Positions 15,886-23,045 of a DNA stretch of 24,105 nt are shown piece after piece. Location of the stretch: the NCBI GenBank assembly GCA_000961805.1, contig LADV01000243.1:1-24105 (forward strand), in the 5' to 3' direction. How positions within the stretch are numbered: position 1 is the first letter of the stretch; each line of letters starts with the position of its first letter. A program made the translations under genes and the position numbers. The notes beneath the pieces were generated by a model. The model saw only the letters and a program-made list of their open reading frames with translations. It ran no database searches and was not told where the DNA came from. This DNA comes from Peptococcaceae bacterium BRH_c23. GTDB lineage: Bacteria; Bacillota_B; Desulfitobacteriia; Desulfitobacteriales; Desulfitobacteriaceae.

Positions 15886-16409
15886 CAACCTTTTAACGTT
15901 CCAAATGAATTAAGTGGCCAATAACGTATCCATACCTTTCCCTTAATATCCTCCTGAGGCACAAATCCCCACACATGACTATCATTACTACTCCGTCGAT
16001 TGTCGCCTAGAACAAAATATGAATCAGGGGGAACTTGAACAGGTTTGTATTGGTAATTAGGCCTTTCTTGAAGATAATTCTCTTCAAGTGCATCTCCATT
16101 GACCAGCACTTTGCCATCTTTAACCTCAATTTCTTCTCCAGGTAGTCCAATAACTCTCTTTACGAGATCATCTTTCTCACCTGAAGCTGGAGGCGCACGA
16201 AAAACTACAATATCACCACGTTCAATCTTACTGAATTTAAAGAGTAGTTTATCTACAATTAGTCTATCCTGCAGTTGAATGGTTGGTAACATTGAGCCTG
16301 TAGGTACAATCCTCGTATCTAAAAGGAATATTCTTATTATGAGTAATAGAATAAAAGCAAATGCGATTATTCCTAACCATTCAAACAGATTTTTTAAACG
16401 CAAATTCAA
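15885..16409 (-). CDS. lepB: Signal peptidase I
   Basis: The 174-aa product is of typical Gram-positive SipS size. One transmembrane segment (about 11-30) is followed by box B PTGSMLPTI with nucleophile Ser39, and KRVIGLPGE with the general-base Lys84. VLGDNRRSSNDSHVWGFVP is the conserved box E. It removes signal peptides from exported preproteins at the outer face of the membrane. Start is a TTG at 16409 behind AGGGGGGAT. It follows the cyclase gene by 77 bp and may share its transcript. It is one of what are usually several signal peptidases in such genomes; no specific client can be inferred. Confidence 0.95.
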   Translation of the reverse strand: MNLRLKNLFEWLGIIAFAFILLLIIRIFLLDTRIVPTGSMLPTIQLQDRLIVDKLLFKFSKIERGDIVVFRAPPASGEKDDLVKRVIGLPGEEIEVKDGKVLVNGDALEENYLQERPNYQYKPVQVPPDSYFVLGDNRRSSNDSHVWGFVPQEDIKGKVWIRYWPLNSFGTLKG

Positions 16410-16486
16410 ATCTTAATCCCCCCTAAAATCATAAAATCCAAGTCTCCTGATACCCTCAGAACTTATTAAGACTTTACGAGCGTTCG

Positions 16487-17146
16487 TCAATACGAGAAGA
16501 AACCATCCTCGTCTTCTATCGAAAATGCTCGTACTGGTGAACCATCAGCCTCTTTATTTTTGAGGGGCATGATACTTAAAATGAAATATTCTTGGTTTAT
16601 GGCTTTCAAATTTGTTAGGTTTTCAATAATCAGGATATTCTTAGCCAGCAATATTTTATGTACTGGGAATGTAATAGTATCAATACTATCCAGCGAAATT
16701 GCATCAATGCCAATTCCTTTTAAGTTAAAGCTTGATATCCATTGAGCTGATTCTTCACTTAAAGAAGGGTAATTTTCAAAGTATTTTTTATCCCCCCAAT
16801 AGTTACTCCAGCCTGTTTTTAGGATAATGAACTCAACATTTTTTATTTTCTCCTCATAGGGTCTCAAGCTATTAACTTCTATCGATGGCCCCTTAAGATT
16901 TGAAAAGTCCAGAATCATTGCCTTCCCAATAAATTTATCTATCTCGAAATCATCTAAATAAGGTTCATTCTGGAGCATATGTGCAGGCGCATCGATATGG
17001 GTACCTGTATGTGAGTACATAGTAATCTTCGCCTCTTGAAAACCCTCCTTTTCCAACGTGTTTGCCTTTTGGAAAATTGGCTGTTCTGTTCCTGGGAAAA
17101 CAGGCATAGCCGAATGAATAATGTGTGTTAAATCCGTAACTTTCAC
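16487..17146 (-). CDS. Cyclase family protein (kynurenine formamidase-like metal hydrolase)
   Basis: I chose the GTG at 17146 (219 aa), seven bases after AAGGAGG; the ORF extends 9 codons further up without a ribosome binding site. The family metal motif H-x-G-T-H-x-D-x-P-x-H is complete (SHTGTHIDAPAHM, His46 to His56), and the PF04199 regions DLTHIIHSAMPVFPGTE, ILKTGWSNYW and GIGIDAISLDS are present. Relatives hydrolyse N-formylkynurenine, isatin or other amides and lactones, using Zn or Mn. No tryptophan genes are nearby, so KynB itself is not implied. The C-terminus (SPVRAFSIEDEDGFFSY) is of the usual type. Confidence 0.88.
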   Translation of the reverse strand: MKVTDLTHIIHSAMPVFPGTEQPIFQKANTLEKEGFQEAKITMYSHTGTHIDAPAHMLQNEPYLDDFEIDKFIGKAMILDFSNLKGPSIEVNSLRPYEEKIKNVEFIILKTGWSNYWGDKKYFENYPSLSEESAQWISSFNLKGIGIDAISLDSIDTITFPVHKILLAKNILIIENLTNLKAINQEYFILSIMPLKNKEADGSPVRAFSIEDEDGFFSY

Positions 17147-17216
17147 GATGAACCTCCTTGATAAACTCCACATCCGCTAAAACCTAATATACCCCTACCT
17201 GCCAATAAAGTAAAGA

Positions 17217-17261
17217 AACAAGGCTAGCTGGAAGCTCTAAATTCTTCCAGCCAGCCTTGTT
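17217..17261 (-). terminator. Terminator after the enoyl-CoA hydratase gene
   Basis: AACAAGGCTAGCTGGAAG (17217-17234) pairs with CTTCCAGCCAGCCTTGTT (17244-17261) over 18 positions with one mismatch, around a 9-nt loop. On the minus strand it is followed by TTTCTTTACTTT. It lies 21 bp downstream of the hydratase stop. Confidence 0.75.
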
Positions 17262-17282
17262 TTCTAGCGATTATGTTATCTC

Positions 17283-18068
17283 TTATCTATTCATAAACAC
17301 GGGTTTACGTTTCTCAGCAAAGGCAGCACAGCCTTCTTTGAAATCCTCTGAAGACCAGGTCAAAACCTGATACATGGCCTCTAGCTCAGTCTGCTGATAA
17401 TAATCATTTTTCCATGCCTCTCGCAATAGTTTCTTATCGAGACCTACTGTCATTAACGGCTGCAAAGCTAACTTTTCTGCCCATCTTATTGCCTCAGGCA
17501 GGCACTCCTCATGTGGTACTACTTTATTTAATAATCCCAATTTTTCTGCTTCTTCAGCATTAATAATTTTACCAAACCACAGTAATTCCAGAGCCTTATG
17601 ATAGCCCACTTTTTGAATAAGAAAATGCGATGCCCCACTATCCGGACAAAAAGCTAATTGCATAAAGGTAAAGCCCATACGTGCTTTTTCAGAGGCAATA
17701 ATCAAGTCGCAAGCTAGGCAGGCAGCCACAGAAGCACCTGCTACTACTCCATTAAGTGCCGCTATGACCGGTTTTTTCATTTCATAGATCGCCTTTACAA
17801 GTTCACCTGAGGCATCATAAGTCTCCTTGGCGCTGATCGGATCTTTTATTTTAGCTAACATAGAAATATCTCCCCCGCTAGACCACCCCTTACCCGCTCC
17901 AGTCAGGACTATGACCTTAACAGCATCATTATCAGCGGCCTCCTTGCAAGCAGCCTGAACATCCGCACAAATCTGATCATTGACCGAATTCATGGTTTCA
18001 GGTCGATTAAATGTAAGCACCGCTACTCCAGTCTCCATAATATCCAGCTTAACTGTTTTCCACTCCAT
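17283..18068 (-). CDS. Enoyl-CoA hydratase/isomerase family protein (PaaG-like)
   Basis: I chose the ATG at 18068 (MEWKTVKLDI, 261 aa), seven bases after AAAGGTGGA; the family length agrees. Crotonase features: FNRPETMNSVN, oxyanion-hole loop GKGWSSGGDIS (60-69), and the second loop ALNGVVAGASVAACLACDLIIAS (104-126). At the catalytic-acid region it reads FCPDSGASHFLIQKVG, with Asp143 where hydratases often carry Glu; this resembles PaaG-type isomerases. The enzyme acts on an acyl-CoA (hydration, double-bond shift or epoxide isomerisation). It has its own terminator and is separate from the transporter operon, but its chemistry would fit that pathway. Confidence 0.88.
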   Translation of the reverse strand: MEWKTVKLDIMETGVAVLTFNRPETMNSVNDQICADVQAACKEAADNDAVKVIVLTGAGKGWSSGGDISMLAKIKDPISAKETYDASGELVKAIYEMKKPVIAALNGVVAGASVAACLACDLIIASEKARMGFTFMQLAFCPDSGASHFLIQKVGYHKALELLWFGKIINAEEAEKLGLLNKVVPHEECLPEAIRWAEKLALQPLMTVGLDKKLLREAWKNDYYQQTELEAMYQVLTWSSEDFKEGCAAFAEKRKPVFMNR

Positions 18069-18157
18069 AAAGTCATCCACCTTTCTATTCCCAAAAATGA
18101 ATATCAATTCATTGCTGATAATTCGAAATTCGCCAAACTTAACAATATTCCTTTATT

Positions 18158-18698
18158 TACATTAGGAAAGTTTTTTTGAGAATCTACCACCACGATGTCC
18201 GCTCATTTCGATGAGTCTTTCACACCAACAGGAAGTAATAAACAACAAGTACACTGGACAGTCTTTGAAGACACAACCAAACTTCAAGAGTCGTCATTCC
18301 TTGTGATCGATTGGGTAAAGCTAATGGTAAAGCAGATCCCTGATGAAATTACAGTAAAACGAATGCAGCGTTTGGTCTTAAGCTGGGAAAATGGCGAGGA
18401 CCGCATCCTACATGGTGCACCTCACCTTATTATGGCCCATTCTCAAGCCAATCTGCCCTCTGCACCATCTGACTGCGTGATCGCTCTAACTTATATGGAG
18501 CTTTATGCCTTTTCAAAAGGGCTCGGCACCTGCTGGGCAGGCTACCTTACCTCGGCCGCCAATACTTATGCACCTCTTACTAAAGCCTTAGGTTTGCCCG
18601 CAGGACATAAGTGTTTTGGTGCTGTCATGCTTGGCTACCCACAGTACGGATATTTTCGTATCCCAAATCGGAATGCCCCACTGGTCACTTGGCGTTAA
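18158..18698 (+). pseudogene. Truncated nitroreductase-family protein
   Basis: From about 18215 the frame reads PTGSNKQQVHWTVFEDTTKL, then WENGEDRILHGAPHLIMAHSQ, then YAFSKGLGTCWAGYLTSA and GLPAGHKCFGAVMLGYP. This is the C-terminal two thirds of the nitroreductase type that usually carries an N-terminal ferredoxin domain. The N-terminus is gone. In another frame just upstream (18158-18190) RIYHHDVRSFR matches the conserved RRSVRxF flavin-binding start and ends in a stop. About 25 codons between the two pieces have been deleted with a frameshift, and no ferredoxin domain is seen. An ATG at 18195 could start a 167-aa product, but it would lack the first FMN-binding arginines. The gene ends 7 bp from the convergent thioesterase gene. 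Confidence 0.8.
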
Positions 18699-18705
18699 TA
18701 TCGCT

Positions 18706-19137
18706 TTAATAGGGTTTTTCCTTTTCTATCATTTCGATAGCTTCCTTGGTGGCCAAAGGTAATTCCGTCTTTTTGGAATTATTATAATCGAAAATGACGA
18801 TTACCCCTTCTCCAGTAGCAGCTACTCCTAATTTTTCACTGACAATTATGTACTCCATAACAAAGCTCGATTGACCCATTGACTTTACCTTCGTACCGAC
18901 GATGATTTGATCTGGATATACCAGCGGCTTGAGATACTTACAAGTCATTTGCGCCAATATTAGACCGACGCCCGTCTTGGATTTTAGATCATTTAGCCCG
19001 ATCTCTTCAAAGTATTGGATCCGGGCGCTTTCAAAATATCTCAAATAAATAATGTTATTAATGTGACCATAGGCATCCATTTCTCCCCAGGCAATCGGTG
19101 TTTTAACATGGACAGGAAAATCTTCTAAATCCAGCAT
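18706..19137 (-). CDS. Acyl-CoA thioesterase, 4HBT/YbgC-FadM hotdog family
   Basis: The 143-aa protein is a single hotdog domain. WGEMDAYGHINNIIYLRYFESARI (17-40) is the family signature, with Asp21 as the likely catalytic acid and GHINN on the substrate helix. The later strand KYLKPLVYPDQIIVGTKV is typical. It hydrolyses acyl-CoA to the free acid and CoA in the cytoplasm, usually as a tetramer. It lies 39 bp after the small gene at 19177-19470 on the same strand. It could recycle CoA for the acyl-CoA pathway in this window, but that is inference from proximity only. Confidence 0.9.
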   Translation of the reverse strand: MLDLEDFPVHVKTPIAWGEMDAYGHINNIIYLRYFESARIQYFEEIGLNDLKSKTGVGLILAQMTCKYLKPLVYPDQIIVGTKVKSMGQSSFVMEYIIVSEKLGVAATGEGVIVIFDYNNSKKTELPLATKEAIEMIEKEKPY

Positions 19138-19176
19138 AACACAATCTCCTCCAAGTACCTGATTTTTTGATTGTCT

Positions 19177-19470
19177 CTACACTACTTTGAACCGAACTTC
19201 AACCTTATTCTTAGCTTCGATCAGCACGCATACCCCTTCTTCACGTGGGTTGTAGTCTACGACAAGAACATCGTTTAAATTAATCCAAAATACTCTGCTT
19301 TCCGGACCCCATACTGAAACTTTATCATCTGCTACGTCAATATACTCTACAACCCCAAAATCCACAGTACAATCAATGACACTAGAAACCTCGATACTTT
19401 CTAGGTTTTTGCCCAAGAATTTCTCATTCATAAATTTCACAAATTCTATTTTTGCTGACAAGGTTAACAT
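19177..19470 (-). CDS. Hypothetical protein, 97 aa
   Basis: I do not recognise this protein. The ATG at 19470 follows AGGTAGG by eight bases, so it is likely translated. It is an acidic, beta-rich small protein with no signal peptide, membrane segment or metal motif. The pattern VEYIDVADDKVSVWGP... NDVLVVDYNPREEG suggests a small barrel or sandwich of short strands, like many cytoplasmic regulators or Sm-like folds, but that is only an impression. It precedes the thioesterase gene by 39 bp and probably shares its transcript. Tandem 12-bp repeats lie directly upstream of its ribosome binding site. Confidence 0.7.
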   Translation of the reverse strand: MLTLSAKIEFVKFMNEKFLGKNLESIEVSSVIDCTVDFGVVEYIDVADDKVSVWGPESRVFWINLNDVLVVDYNPREEGVCVLIEAKNKVEVRFKVV

Positions 19471-19488
19471 AAGAAATACCTACCTATC

Positions 19489-19512
19489 ATTTTGATACTA
19501 ATTTTGATACTA
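19489..19512. repeat. Two tandem 12-bp repeats upstream of the 97-aa gene
   Basis: ATTTTGATACTA occurs twice head to tail without spacer (19489-19500, 19501-19512), and a partial third copy (ATCTTGA) follows. It is immediately upstream of the ribosome binding site of the minus-strand gene at 19470. It may be a regulator site or a slippage product. Confidence 0.7.
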
Positions 19513-19723
19513 ATCTTGAATATCCGGCTAAAGCTCCACTATCTGAATGCGTTATCTAGTCACCCCATATTAAAATGTCCCAATAGTTAACCTTACAAAC
19601 GCTTGAGATGAGGTTTTTAACCTTAACACTTCAGAATTCTCCAATAGCGGAACATAATCCTCTTTCCACAAATAATTTCGATTAAACAAGGCCGTAAGAA
19701 GATTATGCTTGCGACCCAGAAGG

Positions 19724-19774
19724 AGCAAAGAAAAGAAGGCAAGGGGACTGTCCTCTTGCCTTCTTTTCTTTGCT
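19724..19774. repeat. REP-like 51-bp near-perfect palindrome
   Basis: AGCAAAGAAAAGAAGGCAAG (19724-19743) and its exact reverse complement (19755-19774) flank GGGACTGTCCT, which also folds back except for one wobble. The centre resembles the GGGGACGGTTCCT core of the second hairpin at 19827-19853. It lies in the 387-bp gap 19471-19857, in which I see no gene; 19520-19720 shows nothing recognisable. Confidence 0.7.
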
Positions 19775-19826
19775 AAACCAGATGCGATTCAAAAAATAAA
19801 GCCTGCAAATAAAATTGCCACCATAT

Positions 19827-19853
19827 GCAAGTCAGGAACCGTCCCCAACTTGC
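19827..19853. repeat. REP-like hairpin with GGGGACGGTTCCT core
   Basis: GCAAGT (19827-19832) and ACTTGC (19848-19853) close a stem around a core reading TGGGGACGGTTCCTG on the minus strand. Dispersed hairpins with this core are common in Clostridia genomes and are associated with REP-type (RAYT) transposases. It starts only a few bases after the NUDIX stop, so it may also end that transcript. Confidence 0.55.
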
Positions 19854-19857
19854 CTTG

Positions 19858-20523
19858 CTATAAGCTTTTTACTTTGGCAGTAACATCCTTAATTAATCGT
19901 GCAGTAATTCCCCATATTGTTTCTCCTGCAACCCTATAAACAAAAACATTGCTCATCATTGCTCCCCAGGGCTTCGTATACCGCTCTGGAAGTCCTAATT
20001 CTTTCGCCGGAAACGTGATAATTTCTTCACCAGCTTGATTGATATATGACGGCTGTGCCCTGTGGTTCACTTTATATAGCTCTGGTTCAGTATTGACAAA
20101 AAAAGAAACTGGAACTGTAAAGATTTTTTCTACTTCATCAACGCATATTTTTAAATCATCCAAGCTGGATATATCAATTATGCCTAAAAATGCGTCCACT
20201 GTGGTACCCATCGCGCCAACAACCGTATCCAGTGAACCCAAAATAGTTATCTTATCTGAGGAAATTCCTAACTCTTCCGCCGTTTCTCTTAGTGCCGTAT
20301 CTCTAAAATCAAAGTCCTGCTCGGGATCAAATTTGCCGCCAGGAAAACATATCTCTCCAGCTTGTCTGATCTTGGCTGCTCTTTTTTCAAATACAAAATG
20401 ATAGTCTTCGCCTACCAGCATTAGCAACACAATAACTGCGGAGTTAAAATACTCCTCTTTGCCATTGATACCTGGAACTACTGGTAACTTCTCTTTCAAT
20501 CCTGCTAGCGTCAATTTATTCAT
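19858..20523 (-). CDS. NUDIX hydrolase, CoA pyrophosphatase-like (NudL type)
   Basis: The 221-aa product carries FPGGKFDPEQDFDFRDTALRETAEELGI, the NUDIX box in the form used by CoA pyrophosphatases, with a spacing three residues longer than the strict GX5EX7REUXEEXGU pattern. The metal-binding RETAEELG is intact. Such enzymes cleave CoA or oxidised CoA to 4-phosphopantetheine and 3',5'-ADP. FVFEKRAAKIRQAGEICFPGG before the box agrees with the UPF0035/NudL motif. The ATG at 20523 is preceded by a GGAG site. It is divergent from the aminotransferase gene, with 235 bp between them. CoA turnover fits the acyl-CoA theme, but no operon links them. Confidence 0.88.
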   Translation of the reverse strand: MNKLTLAGLKEKLPVVPGINGKEEYFNSAVIVLLMLVGEDYHFVFEKRAAKIRQAGEICFPGGKFDPEQDFDFRDTALRETAEELGISSDKITILGSLDTVVGAMGTTVDAFLGIIDISSLDDLKICVDEVEKIFTVPVSFFVNTEPELYKVNHRAQPSYINQAGEEIITFPAKELGLPERYTKPWGAMMSNVFVYRVAGETIWGITARLIKDVTAKVKSL

Positions 20524-20641
20524 GTCCCAACTCCATTTATCAATTGTCTGTAGGTTAATTCGCCCAAAATCCAGACTATCCCTTCATTTACAAAAAAAAT
20601 TGGTCATACTAGAATAAGGCCAAAAGCAAATTTTTGCAATA

Positions 20642-20689
20642 ATACAATATACTATGCAACTACCTGGTGGTGGAAATATACAATATAGT
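20642..20689. promoter_or_regulatory. Direct repeats in the NUDIX/aminotransferase intergenic region
   Basis: ATACAATATA occurs at 20642-20651 and 20678-20687, 36 bp apart start to start, in the divergent promoter region. Each is followed by a -10-like TATACT or TATAGT, without a convincing -35. A small palindrome GCAAATTTTTGC lies at 20628-20639. They may be repeated binding sites or alternative -10 boxes. Confidence 0.35.
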
Positions 20690-20758
20690 GTAAAATTTAT
20701 GTTGCCTAACTCTACATAAAAACAAGTAATATAACTTTGCAGCAAGGGAGAAAAAATA

Positions 20759-22063
20759 ATGAATGAGATTGCTCAAGACTTAAATAACCAGATACAACAA
20801 GAAAATCCCTTTGTTTATGAACTGTTATCTGAACTTGGTAAGAATTTGTATTACCCTAAGGGGATTTTAACCCAAACTGCGGAGGCTAACCAGAAGGCCT
20901 ATCGCTTTAATGCTACGATTGGAATTGCAACGGAAAATGGCCAACCGATGTTCTTACCCTTAATCCAGGAAACCTTAAACAATTATGGTCCCAAAGACCT
21001 ATATCCCTATGCCCCCCCTGCTGGAAAACCCGAGCTAAGGCAACTGTGGCGAGAAAAGATGCTCCAGGAAAATCCTTCTTTAAAGGATAAATCCTTTAGC
21101 AATCCCATCGTAACCAATGCTTTAACCCATGGTTTAAGTATCGTTGCAGATCTTTTTATTAATGAAAACGACTCCTTGGTTTTACCCGACAAATTATGGG
21201 GAAATTATAACTTCATCTTTGGGGTTCGTAGAGGAGCAAAAAATGTACTCTTTCCTTTCTATACTAAAGACGGAGCCTTTAATACGGCTGCCATGAGAGA
21301 AGCCTTGCTTTCCAAGCGAGACCAAGGTAAGGCAGTTTTGTTACTTAATTTCCCAAACAACCCAACAGGATATACGCCGAATGAAGAAGAGGCAAAGGAG
21401 ATCGTTGAAGCCTTAAGGGAAGTAGCCCAACAAGGGATGAACTTGGTCGTGATTACTGACGATGCTTATTACGGTTTGTTTTATGAGGACTCTATCAAAG
21501 AATCTCTGTTTGCCCGGATCGCCAATATTCACCCCAGAATTCTAGCCATAAAGGTAGATGGCGCTACAAAAGAGGACTACATGTGGGGATTTCGTGTCGG
21601 TTTCATTACCTACGCCTCTGAGCATCCGGCTGTACTAAATGCTTTGGAAAAAAAGACTTTAGGGATTATTCGGGGTACAATTTCCAGCTCTTCCCATCCA
21701 GCTCAGACATTTGTGATAAATGCCCTTAAATCGAGTGAATTCCTAACTCAAAAACAAGCTAAATTTGAGCTGCTTAAAAAACGTGCTGATAAAGTCAAAG
21801 AGGTCCTCGAGCATGGAGAATATAAGGATGCATGGGATTATTATCCCTTTAATTCTGGATATTTCATGTGTCTCAAACTTAAAGGGGTAAATTCCGAAAC
21901 CTTGCGAATACACCTACTTGACCATTACGGAGTAGGGGTTATTTCACTTGGGGAAGACGATGTGCGGGTTACCTTCTCGTGTGTCGAGGAACAAGAAGTC
22001 AAACAACTCTTTGACCTAATTTATCAAGGGTTCCAAGACTTGTCAGCTAAAAATATTAAGTAA
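20759..22063 (+). CDS. Aminotransferase class I/II (PLP fold type I)
   Basis: The 434-aa product has the fold type I landmarks: the N-terminal G-I-G region, NFPNNPTGYTPNEEE (the Asn-Pro motif that contacts PLP), TDDAYYGLFY with the pyridine-N Asp, the Schiff-base lysine in KVDGATKEDYMWGFRVGFI, and the carboxylate-binding Arg in DDVRVTFSC. It transfers an amino group between an amino acid and a 2-oxo acid in the cytoplasm; the amino acid specificity is not readable. The ATG follows AAGGGAG at the usual distance. It forms a single-gene transcript with its own terminator. The GATKEDYMWGFR lysine context, in place of the common SFSKxxxxxGxRxG, marks a less common subgroup. Confidence 0.9.
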   Translation: MNEIAQDLNNQIQQENPFVYELLSELGKNLYYPKGILTQTAEANQKAYRFNATIGIATENGQPMFLPLIQETLNNYGPKDLYPYAPPAGKPELRQLWREKMLQENPSLKDKSFSNPIVTNALTHGLSIVADLFINENDSLVLPDKLWGNYNFIFGVRRGAKNVLFPFYTKDGAFNTAAMREALLSKRDQGKAVLLLNFPNNPTGYTPNEEEAKEIVEALREVAQQGMNLVVITDDAYYGLFYEDSIKESLFARIANIHPRILAIKVDGATKEDYMWGFRVGFITYASEHPAVLNALEKKTLGIIRGTISSSSHPAQTFVINALKSSEFLTQKQAKFELLKKRADKVKEVLEHGEYKDAWDYYPFNSGYFMCLKLKGVNSETLRIHLLDHYGVGVISLGEDDVRVTFSCVEEQEVKQLFDLIYQGFQDLSAKNIK

Positions 22064-22081
22064 TACGAATACAAATTAGTC

Positions 22082-22113
22082 AAGGTTGGAGATATTTTTT
22101 TCAACCTTTTTTC
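22082..22113 (+). terminator. Terminator after the aminotransferase gene
   Basis: AAGGTTG (22082-22088) and CAACCTT (22102-22108) pair over 7 bp around a loop of 13 bases, followed by a run of T. It lies 19 bp after the stop. Confidence 0.7.
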
Positions 22114-22214
22114 TTGTTAGTGTCAATTCTTAGATCAAATTCTTAGTTCGAAGACGAAACTTATGATGAACCATCCAGCGGCAAGATCATAACGAAAGAA
22201 AGGAAGCTAATATT

Positions 22215-22700
22215 TTGATTTTCAGACAAGCTAATCAGGAAGAGATAAGTTTACTTTTTGAACAAGGATATAGGGAATGGAGTAAAAATAGAACTTTCGA
22301 ACAATATTGTATTGACAATAGCAAAGAAGATGCATTTGGTAAAAGATATGTTATAGAGAAAAACGGAGAGATTGTAAGTTCTACAATAGTACTTAAATTA
22401 GAGCCAATTAACGGAAAAAAAGCCTTTGGTATAGGCTCTGTTTTAACACCTCAAAACCATAGTAATAATGGTTATGCTACTGAATTATTAAGAACATGTG
22501 TTAATCTTGTATATGATGACAATAATATTATTTTTTTGTATTCAGAAATAAATCCAACGTTCTACGAAAAATTGAACTTTAGAATATTACCACTGCAATT
22601 ACAAAGATATGAAAAGAGTATTTGTATGGCCTATTGTAAAGACGAAGTATGGTATGAGCTATCCAACTGTAATATTGATTTAATCCCTAGTTACTTCTAA
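22215..22700 (+). CDS. GNAT family N-acetyltransferase
   Basis: The 161-aa product starts at a TTG behind AAAGGAAG. The acetyl-CoA-binding core reads AFGIGSVLTPQNHSNNGYATELLRTCV (about 74-100): the usual beta-4 strand, and a P-loop whose Q/RxxGxG/A is here NHSNNGYA. IFLYSEINPTFYEKLNFRI is the typical GNAT C-terminal part with the tyrosine near the acetyl group. The acceptor is unknown. The gene is visibly richer in A and T (ATA, AAT and TTA codons) than its neighbours, which suggests later acquisition. Confidence 0.8.
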   Translation: MIFRQANQEEISLLFEQGYREWSKNRTFEQYCIDNSKEDAFGKRYVIEKNGEIVSSTIVLKLEPINGKKAFGIGSVLTPQNHSNNGYATELLRTCVNLVYDDNNIIFLYSEINPTFYEKLNFRILPLQLQRYEKSICMAYCKDEVWYELSNCNIDLIPSYF

Positions 22701-22776
22701 TTCCAACTGCTCCTATTTCCGTCTGAAAGTGACCTTCAGTTCTGCGCTAATCCGTTAAAGAAATCTATGCGGATAG

Positions 22777-22829
22777 AAAAATACCCTATAGAGTTGACAG
22801 GAAAAGTCAAACCTATAGGGTATTTTTTT
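22777..22829. terminator. Bidirectional terminator
   Basis: AAAAATACCCTATAG (22777-22791) and CTATAGGGTATTTTT (22813-22827) are perfect 15-bp arms, and TTGAC / GTCAA extend pairing into the loop. It has A-runs before and T-runs after on both strands, so it can end both the acetyltransferase gene and the minus-strand gene remnant at 22841. Confidence 0.9.
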
Positions 22830-22840
22830 ATCATGAAATA

Positions 22841-22934
22841 TTACATGAATGGAGATTCGATAAGCTCAAGACGCTCATATAAATCATTTGGTAATAGTTG
22901 TACAAGAATATTAATAGAGTATAAGTGAGACGCA
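22841..22934 (-). pseudogene. C-terminal fragment of an unidentified gene cut by an IS605-type element
   Basis: On the minus strand a frame enters from the right end of the insertion element and reads SINILVQLLPNDLYERLEL then IESPFM and a TAA at 22841-22843, about 30 codons. It ends 12 bp before a strong terminator, as a real gene would. I do not recognise the family. The rest of the gene would lie on the far side of the element, beyond the window. Confidence 0.4.
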
Positions 22935-23045
22935 GTGACGTACTCCCACCACCTAAGAGGTGGGGGCTTCTTGGGACGTATCGACTTATGCCGATATAAT
23001 TACCAAGCTATCCCCGTTCGCCCAACGGTTCTTTGTAGTATTAGG
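22935..23045 (-). ncRNA. Probable TnpB omega-RNA (reRNA) and right end of the IS200/IS605-type element
   Basis: Downstream of tnpB the minus strand ends AAGAAGCCCCCACCTCTTAG then GTGGTGGGAGTACGTCAC. This is the characteristic IS605/IS1341 right end, with a subterminal hairpin (CCACCT / AGGTGG, 22949-22963). In characterised elements the RNA guide of TnpB is made from the end of tnpB through this right end, and the bases just outside serve as guide. Exact ends are inferred: the start may lie within tnpB, and the boundary could be off by a few bases. Confidence 0.55.

Noticed and set aside
19709..19939. 76-codon open frame on the plus strand across the REP-like hairpins
   Set aside because: It runs through both palindromes and into the NUDIX gene; it is not a plausible protein.
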